Of a stretch of 64,000 nt of DNA, positions 1-7,914 are shown one piece after another. The stretch lies in NCBI GenBank assembly GCA_945869965.1, contig CAMBRC010000006.1:1-64000 (forward strand), given 5' to 3'. Under the pieces are notes generated by a model. It was not told the origin of the DNA and made no database searches. It saw only the letters and a list, made by a program, of their open reading frames with translations. How positions within the stretch are numbered: the stretch's first letter is position 1; every line of letters starts with the position of its first letter. This stretch comes from Asaia bogorensis (GTDB lineage: Bacteria > Pseudomonadota > Alphaproteobacteria > Acetobacterales > Acetobacteraceae). A program made the translations under genes and the position numbers.

Positions 1-1
1 C

Positions 2-874
2 GCCGCCGACCGGATCGACATCCTGATCGACGCGTCCGGCCACACCGGCGGCAACCGGCTGACGCTGTTCGCGCGCAAGCCGGCACCCGTGCAGGTCACG
101 TGGCTCGCCTACGGCACCACGACGGGCGTTTCGGCGATCGACTGGTTTCTCGGCGACGCGCGGCTGGTGCCGCCGGGCGGCGAGAAATACTTCATCGAGG
201 GCGTGTGGCGATTGCCGACGACTTATTGCTACGCGCCGCCCGAGAACGCGCCCGACGTCGCACCGCTTGCCGCCACGAAGGCGGGTGCCGTCACGTTCGG
301 CTGCTTCTCGCGCACGATCCGGCTCAACGACATGACGCTTGCCGCGTGGGGCGAGATCCTGCGCCGGCTGCCGGCAAGCCGCCTGAAGCTCGACTCCCTG
401 CCCTTCGCCGACGAAACCATGCGCGCGGATTTCGCCGGGCGCCTCGTGAAGTTCGGGGCGAGGCCCGCCCAGCTCGTGATCGGCTACACGACGCCCCAGT
501 CGCGCGTGTGGGAAGCCTATGGCGAGGTCGACATCGCCCTCGATCCCTTCCCCCACAATGCCGGGGCAACGACCTTCGAAGCGCTGTGGCAGGGGGTGCC
601 CGTGCTATCGAAACGCGACCGCATCCCGGTCGGAAGGTTCGGCGATTCGATCCTCGGGGCCGCCGGGCTGGGCGACTGGGTCGTGGATACAGTCGACCAA
701 TATGTCTCGATGGCCGTGGCCCGGGCAGGCGATCCGGGAGCCTTGGGCGTGCTCCGGGCCGGGATGCGCGCGCGCCTGCGGGCGAGCGAGCTCACCGATG
801 CAGCCCTTTTCGGCCAGCGACTTACGCAAGCCCTGCACGACATGTGGAGCCGTCCGACGACCGGGAATCCTTGA
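2..874 (+). CDS. SPINDLY-type O-linked N-acetylglucosaminyltransferase, C-terminal part (5' end outside window)
   Basis: The reading frame is open from base 2, so the gene begins upstream of the window and only the last 290 residues are visible. The start of the visible part reads DILIDASGHTGGNRL, followed by FARKPAPVQVTWLAYGTTTG. This is the signature of the C-terminal catalytic half of family GT41 glycosyltransferases (O-GlcNAc transferase/SPINDLY), which use a UDP-sugar donor. Further on, GCFSRTIRLND and the DPFPHNAGATTFEALWQGVPV segment match the donor-binding part of the family. Bacterial members usually carry N-terminal TPR repeats, which would lie outside the window. Substrate is unknown; bacterial members often modify surface or flagellar proteins. 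The -35 of the next gene's putative promoter overlaps its stop codon. Confidence 0.88.
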   Translation, partial: AADRIDILIDASGHTGGNRLTLFARKPAPVQVTWLAYGTTTGVSAIDWFLGDARLVPPGGEKYFIEGVWRLPTTYCYAPPENAPDVAPLAATKAGAVTFGCFSRTIRLNDMTLAAWGEILRRLPASRLKLDSLPFADETMRADFAGRLVKFGARPAQLVIGYTTPQSRVWEAYGEVDIALDPFPHNAGATTFEALWQGVPVLSKRDRIPVGRFGDSILGAAGLGDWVVDTVDQYVSMAVARAGDPGALGVLRAGMRARLRASELTDAALFGQRLTQALHDMWSRPTTGNP

Positions 875-898
875 CTTTCGCGGGGAAAACCCTATTTT
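871..898 (+). promoter_or_regulatory. putative sigma70-type promoter of the DEAD-box helicase gene
   Basis: TTGACT (871-876) and TATTTT (893-898) are separated by 16 bases and the -35 overlaps the stop codon of the preceding gene. Transcription would start near 905, giving an untranslated leader of about 165 bases before the ATG at 1073. Long leaders are common for cold-inducible RNA helicase genes, but cold regulation here is inference. Confidence 0.45.
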
Positions 899-1072
899 CC
901 CACCGTCGCCAAGGGTTTTTGTGCGACTGCGAAGGAACGCCGCATCCCGTGTTCCGTCTGTGGTCCCCGCCGATCCTCGTCAGGACGTCGGGCGCCAGTC
1001 GCGGGCACGATGCACGCGACGCGCCGCCGAAGCGGAACGCGGCGCCTTAAACCGAAAGAAGATCGCAAACAC

Positions 1073-2896
1073 ATGGAATTCAAAGATTTGGGCCTGTCGG
1101 AGCCGGTGCTCCAGGCCATCGCGGACGCGGGCTATACGACACCCACGCCGATCCAGGAAAAAGCAATTCCCTACGTACAGATGGGCCGCGACGTTCTCGG
1201 CTGCGCCCAGACCGGAACCGGCAAGACCGCCGGCTTCACGCTGCCGATGATCGACGCGCTCAGCCAGGGCCGCGCCAAGGCGCGCATGCCGCGCTCGCTG
1301 ATCCTCGAGCCGACGCGCGAACTCGCCGCACAGGTCGCCGAGAACTTCGACAAGTACGGCAAGTATCTCAAGCTCACCAAGGCGCTGCTGATCGGCGGCG
1401 TGTCGATGGACGAGCAGGAGAAGGCGCTCGACCGCGGCGTGGACGTGCTGATCGCCACCCCCGGCCGCCTGATGGACCTGTTCGACCGCGGCCGCATCCT
1501 GCTGCACGACGTGAAGATCCTCGTCATCGACGAAGCCGACCGCATGCTCGACATGGGCTTCATCCCCGACGTCGAAAAAATCGTCTCCCTCCTCCCCAAG
1601 AACCGCCAGACCCTGTTCTTCAGCGCCACCATGGCGCCCGAGATCAAGCGCCTGGCCGACGCCTTCCTGCAAAACCCCAAGCTCGTCGCCGTCGATCGCG
1701 CCGCCTCGGTCGCCACCACCATCACCGAAGCCCTCCTCCTGGTCGCCGAACTCGACAAGCGCGAGGCCCTGCGCCGCCTCATCCGCTCCGAGGACGTGCA
1801 GAACGCCCTGATCTTCTGCAACCGCAAGAAAGACGTCGACATCCTCTACAAGTCGCTGTCCAAGCACGGTTTCAGCGTCGGCGCCCTGCACGGCGACATG
1901 GCCCAGCCGGTCCGCTTCGCCACGCTGGAAAAATTCAAGGCCGGTGAACTCCGCCTGCTCTGCTGCTCGGACGTCGCCGCCCGCGGAATCGACATCGGCG
2001 GCCTGTCGCATGTCTTCAACTTCGACGCCCCGCACCACGCCGAAGACTACATCCACCGCATCGGCCGCACCGGCCGCGCCGGCCGCGAAGGCCGCGCCTT
2101 CACCCTGGCCGCCCCCGAAGACCGCCAAAACGTCGACGCCATCGAAAAACTGATCGCCCACGCCATCCCGCGCATCGCCGTCCCTGGACTCGACGCGGTC
2201 GAATGGGCCGAAGGCGACGGCCGCCGCCGTGGCCGCGGTGGCCGCCCCCCCACTTCCACACGCGCTGCCGCCGCCCCCAAGCGCGCCGCCAAGCCCGCCG
2301 CCGAGAAATCCGCCGAAGCGACAACGGAAAAGCCCGCGCGCGCACCGCGCGTCCGCCCCCCCCGGGCACCGCGCGAAATCGCCCAGCCGGTCGAAGTCGC
2401 CGCCGACATCCCCTTCGAGCAGCCGGCGATCATCGAGACCGCCGCGCCGAATTTCCAACCCAGCGAATTCCAACCGGCGGAAATTCAGCCAACCGAAATT
2501 CAGCCCACCGAATTCCAGACCCCCGAGCCGGCCCCCTCCACCCGCCCGCCCCGCCGCGAGCGTGACCGCGACCGGGATCGCCCCCGCCGCGACGAGTCCC
2601 GCCGGGACGAACCGCGCCGGGACGAACCGCGCCGCGAAGAGTTTCGCGCCCGCACGGACGAGCAAAAGCGCCGCGACAGCAGCGATGAACCCCGACGCCG
2701 CGAAGGCGGCGATGAGCCCCGCCGCCGCGACAACAACGACGAGCCAAGGCGCCGCGACAACAACGACGAGCCGCGCCGCTACCGCGACAACGACCTCGGC
2801 CCGCGCGTCCTCGGCTTCGGCGACGAAACCCCCGCCTTCATGCTCGTCGCCGCCCGCCCCCGCGGCCCCCTCGCCGACACAACGCCCGACTGCTAA
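1073..2896 (+). CDS. DEAD-box ATP-dependent RNA helicase, RhlE type, with long basic repeat tail
   Basis: A 607-residue superfamily 2 RNA helicase that remodels RNA or ribonucleoprotein using ATP. Visible motifs in order: Q motif (YTTPTPIQ, about 21-28), Walker A AQTGTGKT (45-52), PTREL (80-84), DEAD (153-156), SAT (184-186) and HRIGRTGRAGREG in the second RecA-like domain. The core ends near residue 390. The rest is a low-complexity tail: Ala/Lys/Pro-rich, then FQP/EIQP repeats, then Arg/Asp/Glu repeats of RRDEP and DEPRRRDNN type. Such tails are typical of RhlE-like helicases and probably bind RNA. An upstream in-frame ATG at 1010 would add 21 residues, but homology begins at MEFKDLGL and AAAGAAG lies upstream of 1073, so I use 1073. 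Confidence 0.93.
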   Translation: MEFKDLGLSEPVLQAIADAGYTTPTPIQEKAIPYVQMGRDVLGCAQTGTGKTAGFTLPMIDALSQGRAKARMPRSLILEPTRELAAQVAENFDKYGKYLKLTKALLIGGVSMDEQEKALDRGVDVLIATPGRLMDLFDRGRILLHDVKILVIDEADRMLDMGFIPDVEKIVSLLPKNRQTLFFSATMAPEIKRLADAFLQNPKLVAVDRAASVATTITEALLLVAELDKREALRRLIRSEDVQNALIFCNRKKDVDILYKSLSKHGFSVGALHGDMAQPVRFATLEKFKAGELRLLCCSDVAARGIDIGGLSHVFNFDAPHHAEDYIHRIGRTGRAGREGRAFTLAAPEDRQNVDAIEKLIAHAIPRIAVPGLDAVEWAEGDGRRRGRGGRPPTSTRAAAAPKRAAKPAAEKSAEATTEKPARAPRVRPPRAPREIAQPVEVAADIPFEQPAIIETAAPNFQPSEFQPAEIQPTEIQPTEFQTPEPAPSTRPPRRERDRDRDRPRRDESRRDEPRRDEPRREEFRARTDEQKRRDSSDEPRRREGGDEPRRRDNNDEPRRRDNNDEPRRYRDNDLGPRVLGFGDETPAFMLVAARPRGPLADTTPDC

Positions 2897-2904
2897 CCCC
2901 CGCC

Positions 2905-2929
2905 GTCATCCTGAGCGAAGCGAAGGATC
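2905..2929. repeat. short intergenic repeat TCATCCTGAGCGAAGCGAAG type
   Basis: Just after the helicase stop lies GTCATCCTGAGCGAAGCGA with AGGATC following. I recognise this as a short imperfect palindromic motif found between genes in many unrelated bacterial genomes. Its role is unknown. It is immediately followed by the AT-rich inverted repeat at 2978-3128. Confidence 0.5.
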
Positions 2930-2977
2930 CGCGCTTCTTCGCTCGCCAGGGAAACCCGCAAGAACAACAAGAAAGCA

Positions 2978-3128
2978 CTTCTTTTTGTGAACAAAAAGAA
3001 GCAAAAAAACTTCATCCATTTGCCGCCGGCTCACTGGTGGAGCGCCCCTGCGCATTCCACCCCCTTCATCATCTCACCCACCGCCATCGAATAAAGTTTT
3101 TTTGCTTCTTTTTGTTCACAAAAAGAAG
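2978..3128. repeat. REPIN-like inverted doublet, copy 1
   Basis: The 304 bases between the helicase and gcdH hold mainly this element. The left arm (2978-3021) contains CTTCTTTTTGT and its complement ACAAAAAGAAG as an 11-bp stem with a 2-base loop, then CAAAAAAACTTCATCCAT. The right arm (3091-3128) is the inverted copy. The two arms enclose about 70 bases. The arms are strongly AT-rich in a GC-rich genome and recur at 29917-30047, 49443-49559, 63451-63490 and, degraded, at 4414-4432. No transposase is present. The layout resembles REP doublets (REPINs) or a small MITE. Confidence 0.8.
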
Positions 3129-3200
3129 ATTCTTTCTGCCGCTTGCCTTCCGTTTTTGCCGGTCCTACATCCCGCCCATCCCCAGCCGGAAAGCCCCGCC

Positions 3201-4409
3201 ATGAACGACGCCCCTTCTCCCTCCGCCAAAGGCAAGCTCGGGCCGTTCAAATGGGATGACGCCCTGCAACTCGACGGCCAGCTCACTGAAGACGAGCGCG
3301 CCATCCGCGACGCCGCCCACCAGTTCTGCCAGGAGAAGCTCCTCCCGCGCGTCCTCATGGGCTTCCGCCACGAGCACTTCGACCGCGAAATCATGAACGA
3401 ATTCGGCGAGATGGGCTTCCTTGGCGCCACCCTCTCCACGCATGGCTGCGCCGATGTCAGCTACGTCGCCTACGGCCTGATCTCCCGCGAGGTCGAACGC
3501 GTGGACAGCGGATATCGCAGCGCCTTCTCCGTCCAATCCTCCCTGGTCATGTACCCGATCTACGCCTTCGGCTCCGAAGACCAGAAAGACCGCTACCTCC
3601 CCAAACTCCGCACCGGCGAATTCGTCGGCTGCTTCGGCCTCACCGAACCCGATGGCGGCTCGGACCCCGGGTCCATGCGCAGCCGCGCCAAATCCGTCGA
3701 CGGCGGATACCTGCTGAACGGCAACAAGACCTGGATCTCCAACGCCCCGATCGCCGACGTCTTCATGGTCTGGGCCAAGGACGATTCCGGCGACATCCGC
3801 GGCTTCATCCTCGAAAAAGGCATGAAGGGCCTCACCGCGCCGAAGATCGAAGGCAAGTTCAGCCTGCGCGCCTCCGTCACCGGTCAAATTATGATGGACG
3901 ACGTCTTCGTCCCCGCCGAAAACATGCTGCCGAAAGTCAAAGGCCTGCGCGGCCCCTTCTCCTGCCTCAACAACGCCCGCTACGGCATCTCCTGGGGCGC
4001 CCTGGGGGCCGCCGAGTTCTGCTGGCACGCCGCCCGCGACTACACCCTGAACCGCATTGTCTTCGGCCGTCCGCTCGCCGCCACCCAACTGGTCCAGAAG
4101 AAACTCGCGGACATGCAGACCGAAATCACCCTGGCCCTGCAATCCGTCCTGCGCCTCGGCCGCCTGATGGACGAAGGCCACGCCTCGCCCGAAATGATCA
4201 GCCTGTGCAAGCGCAACTCCTGCGGCAAATCCCTTGATATCGCAAGAATGTCCCGCGACATGCACGGCGGCAACGGCATCGTTGACGAATACCACGTCAT
4301 CCGCCACGTCCTGAACCTGGAAACCGTCAACACCTACGAAGGCACCCACGACGTCCACGCCCTCATCCTCGGCCGCGCCCAAACCGGCATCGCCGCCTTC
4401 GGCGAGTAG
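3201..4409 (+). CDS. gcdH: glutaryl-CoA dehydrogenase
   Basis: A 402-residue FAD-dependent acyl-CoA dehydrogenase of the glutaryl-CoA class, which oxidises and decarboxylates glutaryl-CoA to crotonyl-CoA in lysine/tryptophan breakdown. Diagnostic segments: [15 protein letters not shown] (FAD and substrate binding), [36 protein letters not shown], and the C-terminal [20 protein letters not shown]. Glu of YEGTH (about residue 380) is the expected catalytic base. A longer frame from 3102 exists, but its first residues ([10 protein letters not shown]) are translated repeat sequence, so I choose the ATG at 3201, where homology begins. It is flanked by repeats on both sides and appears monocistronic. 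Confidence 0.94.
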   Translation: MNDAPSPSAKGKLGPFKWDDALQLDGQLTEDERAIRDAAHQFCQEKLLPRVLMGFRHEHFDREIMNEFGEMGFLGATLSTHGCADVSYVAYGLISREVERVDSGYRSAFSVQSSLVMYPIYAFGSEDQKDRYLPKLRTGEFVGCFGLTEPDGGSDPGSMRSRAKSVDGGYLLNGNKTWISNAPIADVFMVWAKDDSGDIRGFILEKGMKGLTAPKIEGKFSLRASVTGQIMMDDVFVPAENMLPKVKGLRGPFSCLNNARYGISWGALGAAEFCWHAARDYTLNRIVFGRPLAATQLVQKKLADMQTEITLALQSVLRLGRLMDEGHASPEMISLCKRNSCGKSLDIARMSRDMHGGNGIVDEYHVIRHVLNLETVNTYEGTHDVHALILGRAQTGIAAFGE

Positions 4410-4413
4410 CCAC

Positions 4414-4432
4414 GCGCTTCTTTCTGAAAAAG
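4414..4432. repeat. degraded single arm of the AT-rich REPIN-like repeat
   Basis: GCGCTTCTTTCTGAAAAAG, five bases after the gcdH stop, matches the complement of the arm at 63469-63490 (CTTTTTTCAAAAAGAAGCGC) with a few differences. It sits in the same place relative to a stop codon as the better copies. Confidence 0.4.
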
Positions 4433-4440
4433 CAGCCTTT

Positions 4441-4486
4441 CTTCTCTCCCCTCGCGCTTGGGCGGGGGGAGCCGGAGGGGGGCTCT
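4441..4486. repeat. 46-bp GC-rich dispersed repeat, intergenic copy
   Basis: Runs from CTTCTCTCCCC to GGAGGGGGGCTCT. It differs at only two of 46 positions from the complement of 55255-55300, which lies inside the coding frame of a different gene. A diverged relative with the same ends and a different centre lies at 5113-5175 inside the next gene. This is therefore a dispersed element rather than chance composition. Confidence 0.65.
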
Positions 4487-4558
4487 ATCGCCGCCACCAC
4501 CGCCGCAGGGTGCAAGCCGCTTGGGCATTCCACTCTTCCGTCTATCAGAATTTTATCA

Positions 4559-4607
4559 AGAAAATTTTCTAAAATTTCTTGCACCCCCGCACGCATCGCG
4601 GTATATT
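4559..4607 (+). promoter_or_regulatory. putative leaderless promoter with upstream palindrome, paralog A
   Basis: TTGCAC (4579-4584), a 17-base spacer and TATATT (4602-4607) form a near-ideal sigma70-type promoter. Only seven bases separate the -10 from the ATG at 4615, so transcription should start at or next to the A of the start codon, giving a leaderless mRNA. The perfect palindrome AGAAAATTTTCT (4559-4570) lies just upstream of the -35 within an AT-rich stretch and could be an operator or UP element. The paralog at 55777 has the same arrangement. Confidence 0.6.
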
Positions 4608-4614
4608 ATCCCCA

Positions 4615-5259
4615 ATGCGCGATTTCACCACCCGCCTGGTTGCCATCCTGACCAGCCTGCGCCACGCCGTCGCCGCCTTCGCGGCCCGGCAGGACCGCGT
4701 CCAAACCACCTGGATCGGTACCCAGGCCTACAGCCCGATCGTCCCCCCAAACCAGCCGCCCAAACTCCCGCCGGAAACCTGGCCCCTCCTGTGGCACCGC
4801 CTCAACCGCCTCGCCGCCCGCTTCCAGGCCCTGTTCGCCCGCTGGCAAACCAACACCCTGCCGATGCCCCGGCTGCGCGCCCCGCGCCCCTACATCCCGC
4901 GCGAAACCCCACGCCTGCCCACCACCCACGGCTGGATCAACGCCCGCATCCCCGAAGCCGCCCCCTGCGCCGGCACGCTCGATATCCTGCTCCAGCACTC
5001 TGAACTCCCGAAATTCCTCACCGAAGCCCCCCAAGCCGGCCGCCTGCTGCGCCCCCTCCTCCGCGCCCTCGGCCTGCAAACCCCCGACTGCCTCAAACTG
5101 CCCAAACCCAAGCTTCTCTCCCCCCGTCCTCCACGGGTGGGTTGGGCCGCGAAGCGGACCGACGAGGGGGGCTCTGTAGCCACACCTCCAACCCCCTTTC
5201 GCCCCCTCCCCGCCAACATCCGCGCCGCCGCCCGCGCCTGGAAAAAATACGACAAATAG
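4615..5259 (+). CDS. unrecognised 214-aa protein, paralog A (related to the protein at 55136-55777)
   Basis: I do not recognise a family. The protein is Pro/Arg/Leu-rich, has no signal peptide or clear membrane segment, and contains PRPYIPRE near residue 88. It then has a helical stretch LLQHSELPKFLTEAPQAGRLLRPLLRALGL. The same pattern (PYIPRRR, then LLRDPNTQALLATAPPES and LGRILRPLCRLLGVDLP) occurs in the 213-aa product at 55136-55777, so the two are paralogs. Both share a TTGCAC-N17 promoter placed for leaderless transcription. Residues from about 167 (LLSPRPP to GGS) are encoded by a diverged copy of the dispersed GC-rich repeat. An ATG 36 bases upstream is disfavoured because it lies inside the promoter. 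Confidence 0.7.
   Translation: MRDFTTRLVAILTSLRHAVAAFAARQDRVQTTWIGTQAYSPIVPPNQPPKLPPETWPLLWHRLNRLAARFQALFARWQTNTLPMPRLRAPRPYIPRETPRLPTTHGWINARIPEAAPCAGTLDILLQHSELPKFLTEAPQAGRLLRPLLRALGLQTPDCLKLPKPKLLSPRPPRVGWAAKRTDEGGSVATPPTPFRPLPANIRAAARAWKKYDK
5113..5175. repeat. diverged GC-rich repeat inside the coding frame of paralog A
   Basis: Begins CTTCTCTCCCCCC and ends GAGGGGGGCTCT like the 46-bp repeat, but has a different 40-base centre containing the small hairpin CCGC GAA GCGG. It is translated in frame near the C terminus. The paralog at 55136-55777 has the canonical version at the equivalent place, entering in the same frame (LLS) but leaving in a different one. Confidence 0.5.
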
Positions 5260-5347
5260 CCACCCTGGCCGAATTGCGACTCATTCATTCCACAATCGAA
5301 CTGACAATCCTCTCGACGCCCCCGCCCCCGCACGGTACAGCCCCGCC

Positions 5348-6646
5348 ATGCCCCCCACCCTCCCCGCCCCCTGCGAAACCACCATCACCCGCCTCGGCGC
5401 CGAAGCCGACGGCCTGGCCACCCATCCCGAAACCGGCAAGCCGCTCTTCATCCCCTTCACCCTGCCCGGCGAGACCGTCCGTGCCACCCCCACCCACAAG
5501 CGCGGCGAAGGCTGGGCCGCCACCGCCGATATCCTCACCCCCAGCCCCGACCGCGTACCACCCCCCTGCCCCCATTTCACCGCCTGCGGCGGCTGCTCGC
5601 TCCAGCACCTGTCCGACCCCGCCTACGTGGCCTGGAAAACCGCCCTGCTCACCGCCGCCCTGGCCCGCGCCGGCTTCCCCGACACCCCGATCGGCGCCCT
5701 GCACCGCACCCCGCCCGCCACCCGCCGCCGCATGGACCTCGCGGTCCGCCGAATCCCCGGCGGCATCACCCTCGGCCTGCACGCCCCGCGCAGCACCACC
5801 GTCATCGACATCGGCGGCTGCCCGATCCTCGACCCCAAGCTCTACGCCCTGCTGCCCACCATGCGCGCCCTGTTCCGCACCCTCTCCAGCCCCCGCCGCG
5901 AAGGCTCGCTGGTGGTCAACCTGCTGGATTCCGGCCCCGACCTGCTGCTCCGCCTGGACTCCCCGCTCACCACCCCGGACCGCACCCGCCTGGCCGATTA
6001 CGCCCGCGCCCACGGCCTGCCCCGCATCAGCATCCAGGTGGGAAACGGCCCGGTCGAACCCGCGGCCGTCCTGCGCCCCGCCACCACCACCCTATCCGGC
6101 ATCGCCGTCATCCCGCCCCCCGGCGGCTTCCTGCAAGCCTCCCCCGCCGGCGAAGCCGCCATCGTCGCTGCCGTCCTCGCCGGCCTGCCCGACAAACTCC
6201 CGGCGAAATCCCGCATCGCCGACCTCTACGCCGGCAGCGGCACCCTGACCTTCGCCCTCGCCCAACGCGCCCGCGTCGCCGCCTTCGAAGGCGATGCCCC
6301 CTCCGCCGCCGCTTTACGCGATGCCACCAACCGCGCCGTCCTCGCTGGCCGCATCGAACCCTTCGCCCGCGACCTCGTCCGCCAGCCCCTCTCCGAAACC
6401 GAACTCTCCGCCTTCGCCGCCATTGTCCTCGACCCGCCCCACGCCGGCGCCGAAGCCCAGATCGCCCGCATTGCCGCGAGCAAAACCCGACGTGTCATTT
6501 ATGTCAGTTGCAACCCCGCCGCCCTGGCCCGCGACGCCGCCATGCTCCGCGGCGCCGGCTTCAAGCTCCTGGCCGCCACCCCGATCGACCAGTTCCTATG
6601 GTCTGCCCGCCTCGAATCCGTCTGCGTCTTCGACCGGTCGCGCTAA
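5348..6646 (+). CDS. 23S rRNA/tRNA uracil-C5 methyltransferase, RlmD/TrmA family
   Basis: A 432-residue SAM-dependent RNA methyltransferase that makes 5-methyluridine in rRNA or tRNA. The N-terminal part (about 1-70) is TRAM-like. A [4Fe-4S] site is visible as Cys74, Cys80, Cys83 (CPHFTACGGCSLQH) with a fourth at Cys158. The catalytic domain has the SAM motif ADLYAGSGTLTF, LDPPHAGA and the nucleophile motif YVSCNPAALARD. These features separate the family from other Rossmann methyltransferases. Which uridine is modified (U1939, U747 or tRNA U54) cannot be decided from sequence alone. It converges on cysE with only four bases between the stop codons and no clear terminator. Confidence 0.9.
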   Translation: MPPTLPAPCETTITRLGAEADGLATHPETGKPLFIPFTLPGETVRATPTHKRGEGWAATADILTPSPDRVPPPCPHFTACGGCSLQHLSDPAYVAWKTALLTAALARAGFPDTPIGALHRTPPATRRRMDLAVRRIPGGITLGLHAPRSTTVIDIGGCPILDPKLYALLPTMRALFRTLSSPRREGSLVVNLLDSGPDLLLRLDSPLTTPDRTRLADYARAHGLPRISIQVGNGPVEPAAVLRPATTTLSGIAVIPPPGGFLQASPAGEAAIVAAVLAGLPDKLPAKSRIADLYAGSGTLTFALAQRARVAAFEGDAPSAAALRDATNRAVLAGRIEPFARDLVRQPLSETELSAFAAIVLDPPHAGAEAQIARIAASKTRRVIYVSCNPAALARDAAMLRGAGFKLLAATPIDQFLWSARLESVCVFDRSR

Positions 6647-6650
6647 CCGC

Positions 6651-7496
6651 TCAGCCGGAACAATCGTCGCTCAGCATCTGATCCATCGTCAGCGCCGGCA
6701 TCGTAGTGTTGCGCGGCCCCACCGGCTTGGCCGGATTGCCGACCACCGTCGTATAGGGCTCGACATCGCGCAGCACGATGCTGCCGGCGCCGATCTTCGC
6801 CCCCTCGCCGATATCGAGATTGCCCAGGATCTTCGCCCCCGCCCCGATCAATACCCCGCGCCGCACCTTCGGATGGCGCTCGCCGCCCTCCTTGCCGGTA
6901 CCGCCCAAGGTCACTGAATGCAGCATCGAGACATCATCCTCGATCACCGCGGTCTCGCCGATCACGATCCCGGTGCCATGATCAAACATCAACCGCCGGC
7001 CCAGCCTGGCATTCGGATGGATATCCACCCCGAACACCTCGGACATCCGGCTCTGCAGGAACCGCGCCGCATGCTGCCGGCCATGGCGCCACAGGTGATG
7101 CGCCACCCGATGGGTCTGGATGGCGTGATAGCCCTTGAAATACAGGAACGGCGTCAACAGGTCGGTGCAGGATGGATCGCGCTCGCGGATCGCCATCAGG
7201 TCCTCGGCTGCGGCCGCGGCAATCTCCGGACAATCCTCCATCGCCTCCATCAATAGCGGCGCCAGGCACGCCGCCCCGAGATCGGCATCCTCCAGCTTGT
7301 GCGCCAGCCGGTGCGCCAGCGCATCGGCAAAGCTGTCATGGATCAGCAGCCCGTGATCCACCGTGCGGCCCAACATCGGCTCGCGCGCCACTGCATCACG
7401 GCCTTCGGCTGTCAGCACCTCCCAAGCCTCGCCGCCGACCGCGACACGGCGTTGGCGGACAGTCATCGAAGCAGCAAGTTCAGCGCAATCCCACAT
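6651..7496 (-). CDS. cysE: serine O-acetyltransferase
   Basis: A 281-residue enzyme that acetylates L-serine with acetyl-CoA, the first step of cysteine synthesis. An alpha-helical N-terminal domain (AEDLMAIRERDPSCTDLLTPFLYFKGYHAIQTHRVAHHLW) is followed by a left-handed beta-helix of hexapeptide repeats (VDIHPNARLGRRLMFDHGTGIVIGE). The catalytic His/Asp pair lies in MFDHGTG and EVFGVDIHP, and GGTGKEGGERHPKV is typical. The frame is open further upstream, but GGAGGA lies 8-9 bases before the ATG at 7496 and this start avoids overlap with sufA. It is the last gene of the SUF operon, 28 bases after sufA. This links cysteine supply to cysteine desulfurase demand. Confidence 0.93.
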   Translation of the reverse strand: MWDCAELAASMTVRQRRVAVGGEAWEVLTAEGRDAVAREPMLGRTVDHGLLIHDSFADALAHRLAHKLEDADLGAACLAPLLMEAMEDCPEIAAAAAEDLMAIRERDPSCTDLLTPFLYFKGYHAIQTHRVAHHLWRHGRQHAARFLQSRMSEVFGVDIHPNARLGRRLMFDHGTGIVIGETAVIEDDVSMLHSVTLGGTGKEGGERHPKVRRGVLIGAGAKILGNLDIGEGAKIGAGSIVLRDVEPYTTVVGNPAKPVGPRNTTMPALTMDQMLSDDCSG

Positions 7497-7524
7497 GGCA
7501 TAGTCCTCCGAAGAACGGCGAGGG

Positions 7525-7902
7525 TCAGACGTGGAAGCTTTCCCCGCAGCCACATCGGCCCTTCTCGTTCGGATTGACAAAGGTGAAGCCGGACGATAGC
7601 GCCTTCACTTCATAATCCATCGTCGTGCCGATCAGGAATAGTGACGCTTTGCGGTCGACCAGCACGGTCACACCCTTGTCGGTCACCACCTCATCGCCGG
7701 GACCGGGCTCGGAAACCCACGACATATCGTAGGCCAGGCCCGAGCACCCCTTGGTGTTGACCGAGATGCGCAGCTTTTTGCCGCCCTCTCCGCCATTGGC
7801 ATACAGCGAGCGCAGCCGCTCGGCGGCGACGTCGGACACCGCCATCAGCGGCGGCAAAGGCCGGCGAACACGGGGGGCAACAGTGGAAGTGTTGTCTGAC
7901 AT
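7525..7902 (-). CDS. sufA: iron-sulfur carrier/assembly protein, HesB/IscA/SufA family
   Basis: A 125-residue A-type carrier that receives Fe-S clusters from the SufBCD scaffold and passes them to apoproteins. The three invariant cysteines are present: one in NTKGCSGLAYDM and two in the C-terminal GRCGCGESF. The first 20 residues are a nonconserved extension. GAGGGAGAG lies just upstream of the ATG. It follows sufT by 12 bases in the operon. Confidence 0.92.
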   Translation of the reverse strand: MSDNTSTVAPRVRRPLPPLMAVSDVAAERLRSLYANGGEGGKKLRISVNTKGCSGLAYDMSWVSEPGPGDEVVTDKGVTVLVDRKASLFLIGTTMDYEVKALSSGFTFVNPNEKGRCGCGESFHV

Positions 7903-7914
7903 GACGTCTCTCCC

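Noticed and set aside
980-2665. 561-aa open frame antisense to the helicase
   Set aside because: Mirror of a high-GC gene; composition is Gly/Ala/Arg-rich without recognisable motifs, while the sense strand has all helicase motifs.
2978-3128. AT-rich inverted repeats as ordinary rho-independent terminators
   Set aside because: The hairpin stems are followed by an A-run rather than a T-run on the transcript of the upstream gene, and the elements come as facing pairs, also in front of pbpC; a repeat family explains them better.
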